Below, in pieces: positions 34,560 to 45,340 of a stretch of 64,000 bases of DNA. Origin of the DNA: Stropharia rugosoannulata (lineage: Eukaryota; Basidiomycota; Agaricomycetes; Agaricales; Strophariaceae); NCBI GenBank assembly GCA_028532985.1, contig JANCIK010000009.1:1612001-1676000 (forward strand), read 5' to 3'. Each line of letters begins with the position of its first letter. Position 1 is the stretch's first letter. The translations under genes and the position numbers were made by a program. The notes under the pieces were generated by a model, which was not told the origin of the DNA, did not search any database, and saw only the letters and a program-made list of their open reading frames with translations.

Positions 34560-36969
34560 ATGTCTCGTCCCACTCGAAGGCAGGTGTATCAACCTACTCC
34601 TCAATATCCTCAGTATGCAGCCGTCCCCCAGGCCCCTCAAAGCCCACCCCGGTCCAATTCGTACAATGCTTATCCCAACCAAAGTTACCAATCCTATGGA
34701 CCTCAAACCTATATACCGCAACCACAGCCTGGAGGACCACGACCGGTTCGATCCACTTCAGCATCGAGCAGTAACAGGCAGCAAAATGGGCGGAATGCAA
34801 TGGTACGGGGTGTCGCGACTGGGAACATAGGAGCTGGTTATGGCCCATACTCTGTAAGCTTGTTATTTGCATGACTCTCGTTGCTCAACCTTAGATCTGT
34901 TCTGTAGTATCATCCGGAACAAGCTAGAGAAACAGGATTGTACAGGAACAATACCCGTTTTAGCACGAGTGGCCCATCGTCTTCTGAGAATTCAGCAGCT
35001 AAACCTCCACCTCGAGAGAAAGGGCCTCCCCCAGTCCTTACTACGACTACTGTCCCACAATATATGTGGGATAAAGACCCAGATGCAGATGACGCTCTGC
35101 ACCATCCAGACCCTCCCGGATATTATGACTTTACGCTATTCTCACTACGAGGATGGGTCAACACTTTCGCCATCTTCGCTATTATCGCTGCTCTCCTGAC
35201 TCTATTCATTGTATATCCCGTACTTTTCGACGAAACCCACAAACCTGGTAAGTTTAACGGCTTTAACGCAGGTGGAATAAATGGCTCTGGACAAGTGCCC
35301 GATCTACCGAACATGCCGCAATTGATTGACCCCGCAACTCCGTCTGACGTCTTCACTCGCGTTGGTTCGGACGGCCTGCTTTACGACATCGTTTTCAGTG
35401 ATGAATTTAATACTGACGGGCGGTCGTTCTACCCTGGAGATGACCCATTTTGGGAGGCAGCTGATTTGCATTATTGGTAAGTTAATGTTAACGCGCTTTT
35501 TTGGCTTATTCAACATACTATACAGGCCTACTGGCGACTCTGAGTGGTATGACCCCTCGGTAAAATCCGTCCTTGTACACTTATAGGGATGTGTGCTCAT
35601 TCAGCTATTTTAGGCTGTCACCACGCAAGATGGAAAACTGGTAATTACGATCACAGAAGAATCAATTCATGATTTGAACTTCAAGAGCGGTATGCCAATA
35701 GCATTGATTGAAAAGGCTTTGATCTCAAACAACTACTAGGGATGATAACAAGCTGGAACAAATTCTGCTTCACTACTGGATATGTGGAAGTTTCTGTAAG
35801 CCTGCCTGGTCAACCGAATGCCCCAGGTTTGTGGCCCGGTAAGTCATCAATATGTTAAAGCACAATGCGACCGATATTCTAATATTTCTTAGGTGCATGG
35901 TCGCTGGGTAATCTGGTTTGCTTTTCTCTCTTTCCCCTATTTCAGGGTACTGATACTTCTCTAAGGGAAGGGCTGGTTATGGTGCAACGACAGATGGTAC
36001 ATGGCCGTACAGCTACGCTGCTTGCGATGTCGGTACTCTAAAGAATCAAACTGACGCAGAAGGGAATCCCGCTGCTGCAGCTACAGGCGGCTTGGGTGGC
36101 CAGGCTCTCAGCTTCCAACCCGGTCAAAAGCTTTCTGCATGCACATGTCCCGGGGAGGACCATCCAGGACCATCCGTCACCGTTGGCAGAGGGGTGCCGG
36201 AAATTGATATCCTTGAGGCCCGAATCGACACCACTCGAATGCAAGGTCAAGTTTCACAAAGTTTCCAATGTGCACCATATGATCTGGGTTACAATTGGAA
36301 CAAAGAGTCTCCTGCTACTACCGTTTACGACTCCAATGTAACTATCATCAATACGTATCAAGGCGGGCAATTCCAAGAAGCAGTCTCTGCCGAAACGTGG
36401 ATCGACGACCAATTTTACGGGGGAAATGCATTCTCGCCATACGCCTATGAATTTTGGTCTGATCCAAATCACCGTGATGATGGTTATATTACTTGGTATA
36501 CGAATGGCGAGAAAGTTTTCACTATCACCTCGGAAACGGTTGGGCCGAACCCTCAGGTTAACATTTCTCAACGATTGATTCCGGAGGAGCCAATGGTGAG
36601 TCGTCCATGTAGCATATTTCAAGCCATTCGCAGTCGCTTATAAGCTACTCAGTATCTTATCCTTAACCTGGCTATGGCGAATAGCTTCCAACTTCCAGAT
36701 TTCAAACATCTTGTGTTCCCCTCACAGATGTTGGTTGACTATGTTCGTGTCTATCAGCGGCGAGGTATAAAAGACGGTGTAGGCTGCAACCCCCCAAACC
36801 GACCAACAACAGACTATATAAACAGGCACGTACCTTTATATCAGGGCCCGTGGAATGCTAGCTTAAACTTTCTCTCAGACATATGGTTGCTTACACGAAT
36901 CCCAACCTGACGGTATGGGCCGACTTGAACCTGACGTATCCCCGTAACTCTCTTAACGAGCAGTGCTGA
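34560..36969 (+). CDS. KRE6: SKN1/KRE6-type beta-1,6-glucan synthesis protein, copy 2
   Basis: Nine exons (34560..34853, 34908..35476, 35526..35559, 35614..35689, 35740..35838, 35893..35915, 35966..36595, 36653..36825, 36879..36969) encode 662 aa. Architecture matches copy 1: Pro/Gln/Tyr-rich cytosolic tail, transmembrane helix ~183-204, then a GH16-like lumenal domain with catalytic signature PEIDILEA. Exons 3-6 and 8 have exactly the same lengths as in copy 1 (34, 76, 99, 23 and 173 nt). The last intron uses a GC donor (AACAG|GCACGT) where copy 1 has GT. The nearby GT would shift the frame and lose the conserved HMVAYTNPNL tail. Divergence between copies is greatest in the N-terminal tail, which suggests different trafficking or regulation. 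Confidence 0.95.
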
Positions 36970-37613
36970 TAAAATGGGTAGTATTATGCCCAATTCTTCT
37001 GACGATTTTACTATGACCCATCACGACTTTTGTTCACACGGACTTCTCACTCATTGATCACACCTGCCACGCATCACCTCTTATACTATTCCCTCAACCT
37101 CTGACCATCTTCCATGAATGTTTTGTATTATATACTCGAGTATATTAGAGTGCTACCTGGTGGCCATCTGTCTGTGTTTCTACCTACTTATTTCGTCTTG
37201 TAAATGTGACATTCCGATTCAGCATTCAACCAGCATGTTCTCCAAATTTTGCATGTTCCCCAAAACAATGGATTACTGTTTGGATTACTGGGGCTGGTAC
37301 TGCGATATCTAAATGTAAGATCAGTTACTTGTGCTTTATGGTGAGGGACGCGGCATAAATGATTTCCAAAGAGCTTTTACTGTCAGTAGTATGATGTCGT
37401 CAGGTCGCCGTACAGTCAAGATATAGCCAAGGTAGTCTTCCCAGACCATTTTTGGAACTACCTTTCCGATCAACGTTGGCGGTGGCTCGGTGTGCTCTAC
37501 CACCTCTTGCCACCACCTACTACATACATGCTCAATTCACATATACCTGTTACTCCCCAGAAACTTGCGTGTTAAGGATTCGAACTGGAAGGCATAGTGC
37601 AAAATTCAACAGA
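36970..37613. other. spacer between KRE6 copy 2 and ULP2
   Basis: No gene seen. The left half is pyrimidine-rich and AT-rich (3' UTR-like), and the right half should hold the ULP2 promoter. Confidence 0.5.
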
Positions 37614-40600
37614 ATGTCTAGCTACTCAGATTATCGGAGCGGTACCTCCCCAGAATCGCGGTAAGTACTGTCCCTGTGATTGTATCTTACATTACATCCC
37701 TTTCTATCACAATTTGGAACTTATTTCAATACAGTAAATGGAACAAACCTCCGACTGTCATTGCTCCTCCTGCGAATCAGCCTCGCGGTCGTGTTGAATC
37801 CAGTGCTTCCGGTAGCAATCCTTATGGACATTCCTTCAAGGCCTATGGCAATCCAATATCCGCGAGAACTCTCACTCAGACGGGGAGTGCGAGGCTCGAT
37901 GGACCACCCAAAAAGAGGATAAAATTCGACCACACCTTCACTCCTGAATTGGGCAAGCGCGCTAGATCCACGCAACACAATAATGAGGTGCCCCATTGTA
38001 TGTACAGGGTAACGTTACTTCCTTATACTTTGACTAATTTTAATGGTCTCTAGTTTATTCACGATCAACTTCGAATTCACAAGTCGAGCACAATGTGGTT
38101 GACGATGATGGAGCGATAATTGTCTTGTCAGAGCATGAAGCTGGTCCGAATTCGGATGAATTAGATTGCCTTTCCACTACCCATGAAATCGAGCAGCCTT
38201 CTTCGTCAACTCCTGTGCAAAGCAACCCTTTGTCCAAATATCATTTCTCTGGGGAGAAGACGTTGTCTGCAAGCGTGGTAACGAAGGAACTCGTACCTGA
38301 CGGGCAAAACACCAAGTGGGTTGACGAGGCTTATGGAACAGCAAGGGACAGGCCCGTCGATCTTTCTGACCCAATAGAAAATTATGATCAGTCATCACCT
38401 AAGAAGCGGGGTGGCAGAGTGAAAGACTTAGTGGAAGAATTCGAGCAGCGAACGAACCCACCGAAAATAGACTTGGCGAAGGAAATGAAAGGCAAGGCAA
38501 AAATGAAAAAAAAGGTATGCCTCACTAATGCAACTCTGGCAACTGAATAAGTAACTCTCGAATGAACAGTTCCCTAGAGATACAGAGATGAAACGTAATG
38601 CAATTCCAATGAAACGCAAAATAGAAGAGCATATGCCATCTAATTCGCGACAGCGTGAACTGGGGCCTTTCTCTGTCAAAGAGGTTATCATCGACCAGTC
38701 GTTTCGTTATCATCCAGATACAGCCAAGTTCCGAGCCTTCTACAATCCCGACGTTCTAACCATAACTGATGGAGACAAGGAAATATTTAAAATCGATTTC
38801 GGGTCATACTCAGAAAACTTGCAGAGAAAAATCGAGGTAGTGTATTTGCATCTCTTGAAATTAACTCGCTTCTCACTTAAGTTGTACAGTACACCACAGA
38901 CACCACGCCAACTATCCAAATCCAAATACAGTCAAATGAGTCTCTACAGTTGTTTACTGTGCAATTCGTCCCAACCGGAGACAAGGAACATGACCAAGTC
39001 GAGAGCCTGGTGTTGGTGATTCGGCAAAAGTTCCAATCCCATGGCTTCATAAGGTAAACCAACTTTGCCTAACATTGAATATATGATGACGTTATGCAGG
39101 CATTCTCAACAGTTACTAGATGTCGGACGACACCACTACACAGCGAAAGACGCGAAACAACTAGTTACGAGATCATCAGAATCTAATCCTCAGCCAGCCG
39201 GGAAGTCAAGTAAACCATCGTCTGTGGTTCACAATCTTAGGTATACCCCACCCGTGTCGGAGGATAATCATGGCTCGGGTCGGTTCTCTGTGCGTCAAAC
39301 TACGCAGAATGGCCGCGGCGGATCCCTGCAAACAGTAGTTCCGAGAAGGTCGACTCGCAACCTACCACCTGAGAAGCCGACAGATCAAGACAAAGTGTAC
39401 GCCTTTCTAGCAGATGTTATTGCACGCACTGAGGTTATTTCTTAGGATCCTTGTTTACCCGCAGGGGATACCGGGCGCAGTCAATGTTACCAATGGTGAT
39501 CTTGCACGTCTGCAACCGGGTGAATTCTTGAACGATACTCTGATTGAGTTTGGTTTGAAGTATTGGATTTATTACAATGCTAATAGGCTCCACTGATAAG
39601 CTTGGCGCAGACTTTGGTTAAGAGGCCTTGAAGAAACGCAACCTGAGCTCGCCTCGAAAGTGCATATATTCAATTCGTTCTTCTACAAAAAATTAAATAA
39701 CAAAAAGAAGTTAGTACTCTCAGTGCTCTTAGGAGGATCGCGCTAAATCACCTGCAAACACTAGCGATGAAGTCGCTTTCGCCACAGTCAGAAAATGGAC
39801 ATCGAAATTCGATCTCTTTCAAAAGAAGTATATCATTGTTCCCATAAATGAACAGTCGGTTCCGTCTTTCTGGGACATTAGATGGCCACTGATGCGTTTT
39901 TAGTATGCATTGGTATCTTGCTATCATCTATGAGCCCGAACACATTCTCTCTGCGATAGTAGAGGACGTTTCGCCACGAAAACGTACTCGACAATCTGCG
40001 AAGACGGAGAAACAACGAACTGATTCCCCTACAGTAGCACCTGCTATTCCAACGGACGATGCTCAAGATCCTAGGGCTGATAATTCAACAACATCTACAT
40101 TATCCAGTGAAGCAGAAGTAGAACGGAACCTTGATACTGACTTTCAAAACTCGTGCACAATTGAACAGCATCATGAAACAAAAGAGAACAATGTCAAGGA
40201 CGCTTCTTCGGACCTGAGCTATATCTCTGAACCGTTGAAAGCTGCACCTTCTGCGGAAGATAAGACGGTCGATAATGAAGGGCAATCGCGTAGCGTCTCT
40301 GTCTCTGAATTACTTTCAGATGATATGGACGTCGACGCTTCGTCGGGAGTTGAAGAACTAGATGGAGAAGCCTTTACTTCCGCGACATCCGGCCCAAAAA
40401 CAGTGCCGAGCCTACAAGACCTGCTGCAACCTGGTCGAAAACCTTCCGATAAAGCCTACGAATCAGCCAAGAGTAGAGGGAAACGAAAAGCTACATCTGC
40501 AGATGATGTGCAAGAAGTCGAAAGCCCGGATGCTGTTAACGTCCAATCGACTTTGACGCGCAAGTCAGTGGTCTTAGCTATTACATTCACATTTAAACTT

Positions 40601-41217
40601 ATACGACAGCGCACAGGACGTATATTTTCACGTTTGATTCTCTTGGAACTAATCATCCTCACGCAATAAAGAAACTAAGTCAATACCTCCGCATGGAAGC
40701 TAAAGACAAGAAAAATAATCTAAACGCCGGCATAGCTGGAGGTAAAACAGCTCTTGTGCGTTGTCTTTATTCGTAATTTTTGAAAACTTCTGATACCGTT
40801 GACATCCTAGGTTCCTGTCCAACCCAACTTCTGTGACTGTGGTGTATACTTGTTGCATTTCGCGCAGACCTTTGTCTCCGACCCAGATAGGTATTGTAGG
40901 CTCATCTTGGTACGTGCGTTCATTATATATGATATACGGATTATGACTATTTTACGCAGTCACAGTCGAAGTCAGTCACCAACGAAGAAAGACAGCAACT
41001 CTGGAATGACAAGAAGGTGGGGGACATGCGTGAAGAACTTTCCCAGCGGATACAGTCTCTGTCTGGAGAGTGGCAGAAGGAACGCGCCCTCAAAGAGAAA
41101 GATGCGCAACTACAGGGCACATCTGGCGCTACTGTTATTAATAACGTTGATTCAGACTCGGATATTGAAATGCCCAGCCCAGTAAAAAAGGGACGGGCGG
41201 CAAGAATACGTGGCTGA
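37614..41217 (+). CDS. ULP2: Ulp2/SENP6-type SUMO protease (C48 family)
   Basis: Thirteen exons encode about 985 aa: 37614..37660, 37735..37997, 38054..38514, 38570..38836, 38890..39053, 39100..39396, 39446..39559, 39611..39709, 39765..39854, 39904..40563, 40617..40755, 40811..40909 and 40960..41217. The catalytic triad is visible: His in MHWYLAIIYEPE (39908), Asp in FTFDSLG (40636) and Cys in NFCDCGVYLLHF (40838). Conserved flanks are LQPGEFLNDTLIEFGLK and VRKWTSKFDLFQKKYIIVPI. About 225 residues, mostly acidic and disordered, are inserted between His and Asp, as in SENP6/7 and Ulp2. Family members trim poly-SUMO chains in the nucleus. The long N-terminal region is basic/acidic and probably regulatory. 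The tail ends in a coiled coil. Confidence 0.92.
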
Positions 41218-41408
41218 GGACTTACCCCATATTATTCTTCACATTATTCTACAAGATGCCGTCCATTGTAATATTAAACATACCTGCATGTCCATATCCT
41301 CTCTATCTTACAGTCGTTGACCGACGAGTCGCAGATCGTAATAGTGCACTCTCCCAGAGTATGTAGATCCTCAACAGTCTAAAACCTTCGTAATCGCATT
41401 GCTGTATT

Positions 41409-42103
41409 TTACTTCTTTTTAACACTCTTAATACGGATAGTCTCGTTTCCAACGAAAACACCCTAATTCATGGTCAGCAAGCAAATTGAGGTTTGAGCGA
41501 GTGAACACAACAAACCTTGCCCTTATATGGCTCCGGTTTTCTATAGCCACGAATCTTTGCAGCAAAGAGTCCCAACAAATGCTTGTCCGTGCAAAACAAC
41601 ACGATTTTGGTAGCCGAGGGTACTTCCGCCTTGATGTACGAGGGTACTGGCACATACACTGAATGTGAATATCCCAACTTCATATTCAAGCGCTGCCCAT
41701 TTCCACCGTCCACGGTACCACGCGGGTCCTCCTCCATCTGGACACGGTACCCAACACCCACCAGATATATCGGAACCGTGAAGCCTTCGGTCATTCCAGT
41801 AATGGCGTTCGAAATGAGCGTCCGCGTGGTGCCCCACATTTGCCGCTGCAGTTTCTCGGAGGACTTCTCAACGGTGAGCTTCATGGTATCTGGGACTGGG
41901 AAGTTGATTTTCATGTAGTCCTTTAGAGGCACGGCCGTGACACCGAGAGGGCCCGCCACCTTGACTTCCGTCGACGTTGGGGTGATGGTGACCGACGGAG
42001 GGATTTTGATGGGTTCACGGCCAATGATGGAGACATTTTTGCAGAGGTATGCCGTCGAGCTGAATGAGCGCCCCAGCTGAAAGACTGACTGTCGGCACAG
42101 CAT
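41409..42103 (-). CDS. MRPL6: mitochondrial large-subunit ribosomal protein uL6m
   Basis: Two exons (42103..41516, 41462..41409) encode 213 aa. L6-family marks are VSIIGREPIKIPPSV, GPLGVTAVPL, LVGVGYRVQ, LGYSHSVYVPVP, and the C-terminal motif KIRGYRKPEPYKGKG followed by Lys-rich IKSVKKK. The first ~22 residues form a mitochondrial presequence. The intron begins GTTTGT, a weaker donor, but the join restores the universally conserved PYKGKGV. The gene is convergent with ULP2 and lies just downstream of ARC1 on the same strand (195 nt). Confidence 0.95.
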
Positions 42104-42298
42104 CGTTATGATTCCATAAAACGCGTCAAGGGAAATGGCAAAATGTAGTCGGGGCGTTGTGACCAATTCCGTCCATTGCCAAACTCATAACACAGCCACT
42201 TTGTACAGGACTGCAATGCTATAACCAAAATTCTTACTTAGCTTTCTACATCTGTAATTATTCTACAAGTACTATGTATGACTCTATCATAAACGACA

Positions 42299-43918
42299 CT
42301 ATGACAGGGAGGCTCCGACCAAAGTGGGTGCGTAACATGTACCCTTCTCTGTACGAATTTTGTGTACAGATTTTGTTGTAGGATTCACCCATGCTGCTTC
42401 CTTGGAATCAAGAGTAATAAAGCCTACGAAGCAAAGTAAGTCAGTAATGCACCAAAACATTGCAATTAAAGTAGTGTACCAGGTTGAATAGTCTCAAAAA
42501 TTTTCTTCTTGGGATTAAGTTGGGACAGAGGAGTAGCAGCTAAAATTCGGTGTCAGTACTCGATTCGTTCAGGGACAACAGAGCGGACAAACATTCGTAA
42601 TCTCCTCCTTCAAAATAGACACGATCACCAGGTTTGGAGCCTGGAGGTGGTTGGATTAACTCGATTCCTCCTTCCTTCCCTTCCTTTGATGTTGCCTATG
42701 TATCGTTGTGACTAAGTATGGGTATAGGTAAATCAACACTGCACTACTTACACATAGCACCATGGCAAAACTCTTGACGCCGCGCATGTTTGCTGGTTTC
42801 AAATTACACTACGCAAAATGGACATCATAAGACCATGTTAAGAGCATCATTACTTACCACAGCGATAAGGTATTTGTCACGCATTTGTTCGATTGGAATG
42901 TAGTTAACCAAGCCAGAAACTACTGTTCGCGGTCCCGTCTCTTCTCCAATGTCGATTTGCTAAATATATGAATTATTATTTAAACACTGACACATGCCTG
43001 AAAAGCGCATACTTCAACATACAGGCCATCGGCATCGGGATGTTTCATAACTACAATTGTGAGTAACGAGCTTTAAATTTCTGAAAGACGAACCGCTTAC
43101 TGTCGACAATATGTCCAACTCGGAGATCAATCATGGAGGGAGCAGATTCACCATCATCTACAGGTTTAGCGGCTTCTTTGCCTGACGACTTTTTACCCTT
43201 GGAATCACCCTCGGCCGGGGCTGCTTTTTTCTTTTCTTTCTTCTGTTGGGGCTTCTCCACCGTTTCGGCTTTTTTAGAGGGCTCTGGCTTAGCTTCAGCA
43301 GCTGCAGCCTGGGATGCTTCAGCGGGAGCAGCTTTTGGTGTCTTTTCTTTCTTCTTGGGAGCCTCAACCTTGCGCTCTAGCTTGGGGGCATTCTCAATGT
43401 CAAGCGAAACCTTTGGGAACGCATCGCCCAGGGAAGATGCAGTTTGGCGGACAATACTTTCGGACTGCACATGATCAAAATAACGCGTCACGGCAGGTAC
43501 AACGTAGTACTCAGAAGATTGAAGTTTGCGCTATGGTATGATGACGACGGCTTAGGGTCGCTGAAAGAAGACAATAATAGGAAGCAATAGCTCACATACA
43601 ATGATGGGATGAAGCGATCCGTACAATGCGATATCCGCCGCGGTGAGGTAGTTGGTTGCGAGATATGTTTTAGGGACGAGAATGGTGTTAAGGTCCTGAT
43701 TGACTTAGAACATTGTGAGTGCTATGACATGGCCAGTGGGGTACCTTTAAATTGCTTTCAGTGAATAAGCTCCCTTGGCCTATCTTCTCGATCCACCCGA
43801 CGACTTCTTTCTCGTCCGTTTCGTTCTCTCCGACGAGCTCTTTCACATCACGCGTCGCGGAGACGACTAGTTGTTTAGCGGGTTCCTGAAGCGCGGATAC
43901 TGCTCCTTGGAAAGACAT
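42299..43918 (-). CDS. ARC1: tRNA-aminoacylation cofactor Arc1 (EMAP II/AIMP1 type)
   Basis: Nine exons (43918..43745, 43695..43600, 43530..43101, 43050..43013, 42959..42858, 42808..42752, 42695..42593, 42539..42480, 42423..42299) encode 394 aa. A GST-C-like N-terminal domain (~1-125) docks MetRS/GluRS-type synthetases. A Lys/Ala/Pro-rich linker (~130-230) binds RNA nonspecifically. The C-terminal OB-fold tRNA-binding domain reads LRVGHIVDIMKHPDADGLYVE, VVSGLVNYIPIEQM, VCNLKPANMRGVKSFAMVLC and LNPKKKIFETIQPGF. Yeast Arc1 delivers tRNA to its synthetases in the cytosol. The ATG at 43918 is preferred over an upstream in-frame ATG. Confidence 0.95.
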
Positions 43919-44172
43919 GGCTCGAAGGCTGATGAAGATCGATGGTCTAGGTATAAATCGATGGAACGCTATTCGAGTGTAGAGGAAAGTTGCCATTAGG
44001 ATAGTCGCATTCACGTGACTGGTCGAAAGTTCTACATTATCTGTATCATTATGGCAGTTCGCCTACGCTAAGCTACCCCCCATCTAGTTCACTGTCAGGT
44101 TGGTACGAATGCCTATATGCTCACATGCAGGACCTTCATATACCCATAGCTTTCTGGATATTTCTTGGATAT

Positions 44173-44183
44173 TTCGAGAATTC
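44173..44183 (+). promoter_or_regulatory. heat-shock-element-like TTCnnGAAnnCC
   Basis: TTCgaGAA is followed at the right spacing by an imperfect third unit (CCA for TTC), about 225 bp upstream of the Hsp20 start. Confidence 0.35.
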
Positions 44184-44313
44184 CACTGTTGAATGTGATT
44201 CAGTCCTTTGGCAGTTGAAGATTCTCGACCGTTCTTGACTTTTCTGGTTTAAGAGACATTTTCCCATAGTGATCTGCAACAGCTCCAAAAAATGACCGCT
44301 CGCCAAATGTCTA

Positions 44314-44321
44314 GAACATTC
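44314..44321 (+). promoter_or_regulatory. heat-shock-element-like GAAnnTTC
   Basis: GAAcaTTC sits 79 bp upstream of the Hsp20 ATG, with a degenerate unit (GTC) on its left at the expected 5-bp spacing. Hsf1 binds alternating nGAAn units, and the gene class supports the reading. Confidence 0.5.
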
Positions 44322-44399
44322 TTCATCTTTAATATTACAGTTTAAAAGCCAACCCCCCAGCAGCCTCAAAACCCTAAATCCCATAGCGAAAGCATCACG

Positions 44400-45005
44400 A
44401 TGTCGCTCGCTCGCCAATTCTTCCGCGAAATGCGCCCCCTTTTCAGGATGCTGGACGATGTGTCTCTAGCACGTCCGGCGTACTTCCCACCCATGCAGCG
44501 CTTCGACCCATTCCAGGGAACGTCCGGTAGACCCGCCCTCGATTTGTCGGATAAGGGAGACAAATATGTCGTTGAAGCCGACCTTCCTGGCATCCCGAAA
44601 GAGAACGTCGAAATTCGCATAGGCAATGACGCTCAGACTATCACGATCGAGGGCAAGGTTGAAGAGAGACGTGGGCAAGCATCTACCGACCCAGCTTCTG
44701 CGTCTGCGTCTGCCGAAGCCTCGCAAGGTCAAGGTATGCCATATTGTTTGTCACAGTGTTTTCCGAAATATATTCAGACTTGTCTAGGCACGACCGATTC
44801 TACCGCCGTGATGAGTCGAACAGACTCTGCTACTCAAATATCCTCTGAGCGACCGCTTACTCGAAGCATGTCGTTCTCTCGCACAGTCTGGCTGCCGAGG
44901 CCAATAGATCCCAAGAATGTTAATGCAATCATGAAAGATGGTGTATTAACTATCTCCGTTAACAAGGCCGAGGAAAAGGGCAGTACTCTAGTTACAATCT
45001 CATAG
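44400..45005 (+). CDS. small heat-shock protein, Hsp20/alpha-crystallin family
   Basis: Two exons (44400..44733, 44788..45005) encode 183 aa. The alpha-crystallin domain begins at PALDLSDKGDKYVVEADLPG and continues with VEIRIGNDAQTITIEGKVEE. After a Ser/Ala-rich loop it resumes with FSRTVWLPRPIDPKNVNAIMKDGVLTISV, showing the A-x-x-x-x-G-V-L signature. It is an ATP-independent holdase chaperone. The 54-nt intron (GTATGC...CTAG) is a multiple of three with no stop, so the unspliced frame reads through as 201 aa. Splicing is preferred because the insert is Cys-rich and foreign to the family. Heat-shock-element-like sites lie upstream. Confidence 0.93.
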   Translation: MSLARQFFREMRPLFRMLDDVSLARPAYFPPMQRFDPFQGTSGRPALDLSDKGDKYVVEADLPGIPKENVEIRIGNDAQTITIEGKVEERRGQASTDPASASASAEASQGQGMPYCLSQCFPKYIQTCLGTTDSTAVMSRTDSATQISSERPLTRSMSFSRTVWLPRPIDPKNVNAIMKDGVLTISVNKAEEKGSTLVTIS

Positions 45006-45340
45006 GGTGATATAGCCGCACATAGTGTATTTTTGAAGTGTATTCACCGTTCTGTATCCTTAATAATCGTTCTGTAATCTGCTGTATTCTATATTTGTGA
45101 TATATATTCTATGTAGCGTGCCTACTGCTGCCAGTCGTGAAGCTGAACGTTTGAACGCGCGAAGGAGAAACGTGACCGTGAAGGGTGTCAAAAACGCACA
45201 CATGCTGAGAATTGAGTATAGCCGAGAAAGAGCGCCTCTTCGACCTGCGGTTACATTCACTCTAGTAGTACAACTCTGAAAATTGCTCTTACTTACACCA
45301 AACCACGTAGATATCCACTTTCTCGCTTATCCATACTATC
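45006..45340. other. spacer between Hsp20 and histone-fold gene
   Basis: No gene seen. AT-rich 3' UTR-like sequence (45040-45115) is followed by a promoter-like segment. Confidence 0.5.

Larger units (their letters stand above)
43919..44399. promoter_or_regulatory. bidirectional promoter, ARC1 / Hsp20
   Basis: 481 nt between divergent starts, with no coding potential. It carries heat-shock-element-like motifs towards the Hsp20 side, listed separately. Confidence 0.5.

Noticed and set aside
39710..39732. 23-nt intron in ULP2
   Set aside because: A 55-nt intron ending at 39764 (ACTAG) restores KKN|DEVAFATVRKW in phase with normal length.
44400..45005. Hsp20 as a single uninterrupted 201-aa gene
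   Set aside because: The internal 54 nt have strong splice signals and code a sequence foreign to the family. It is kept as a possible retained-intron form in the findings.
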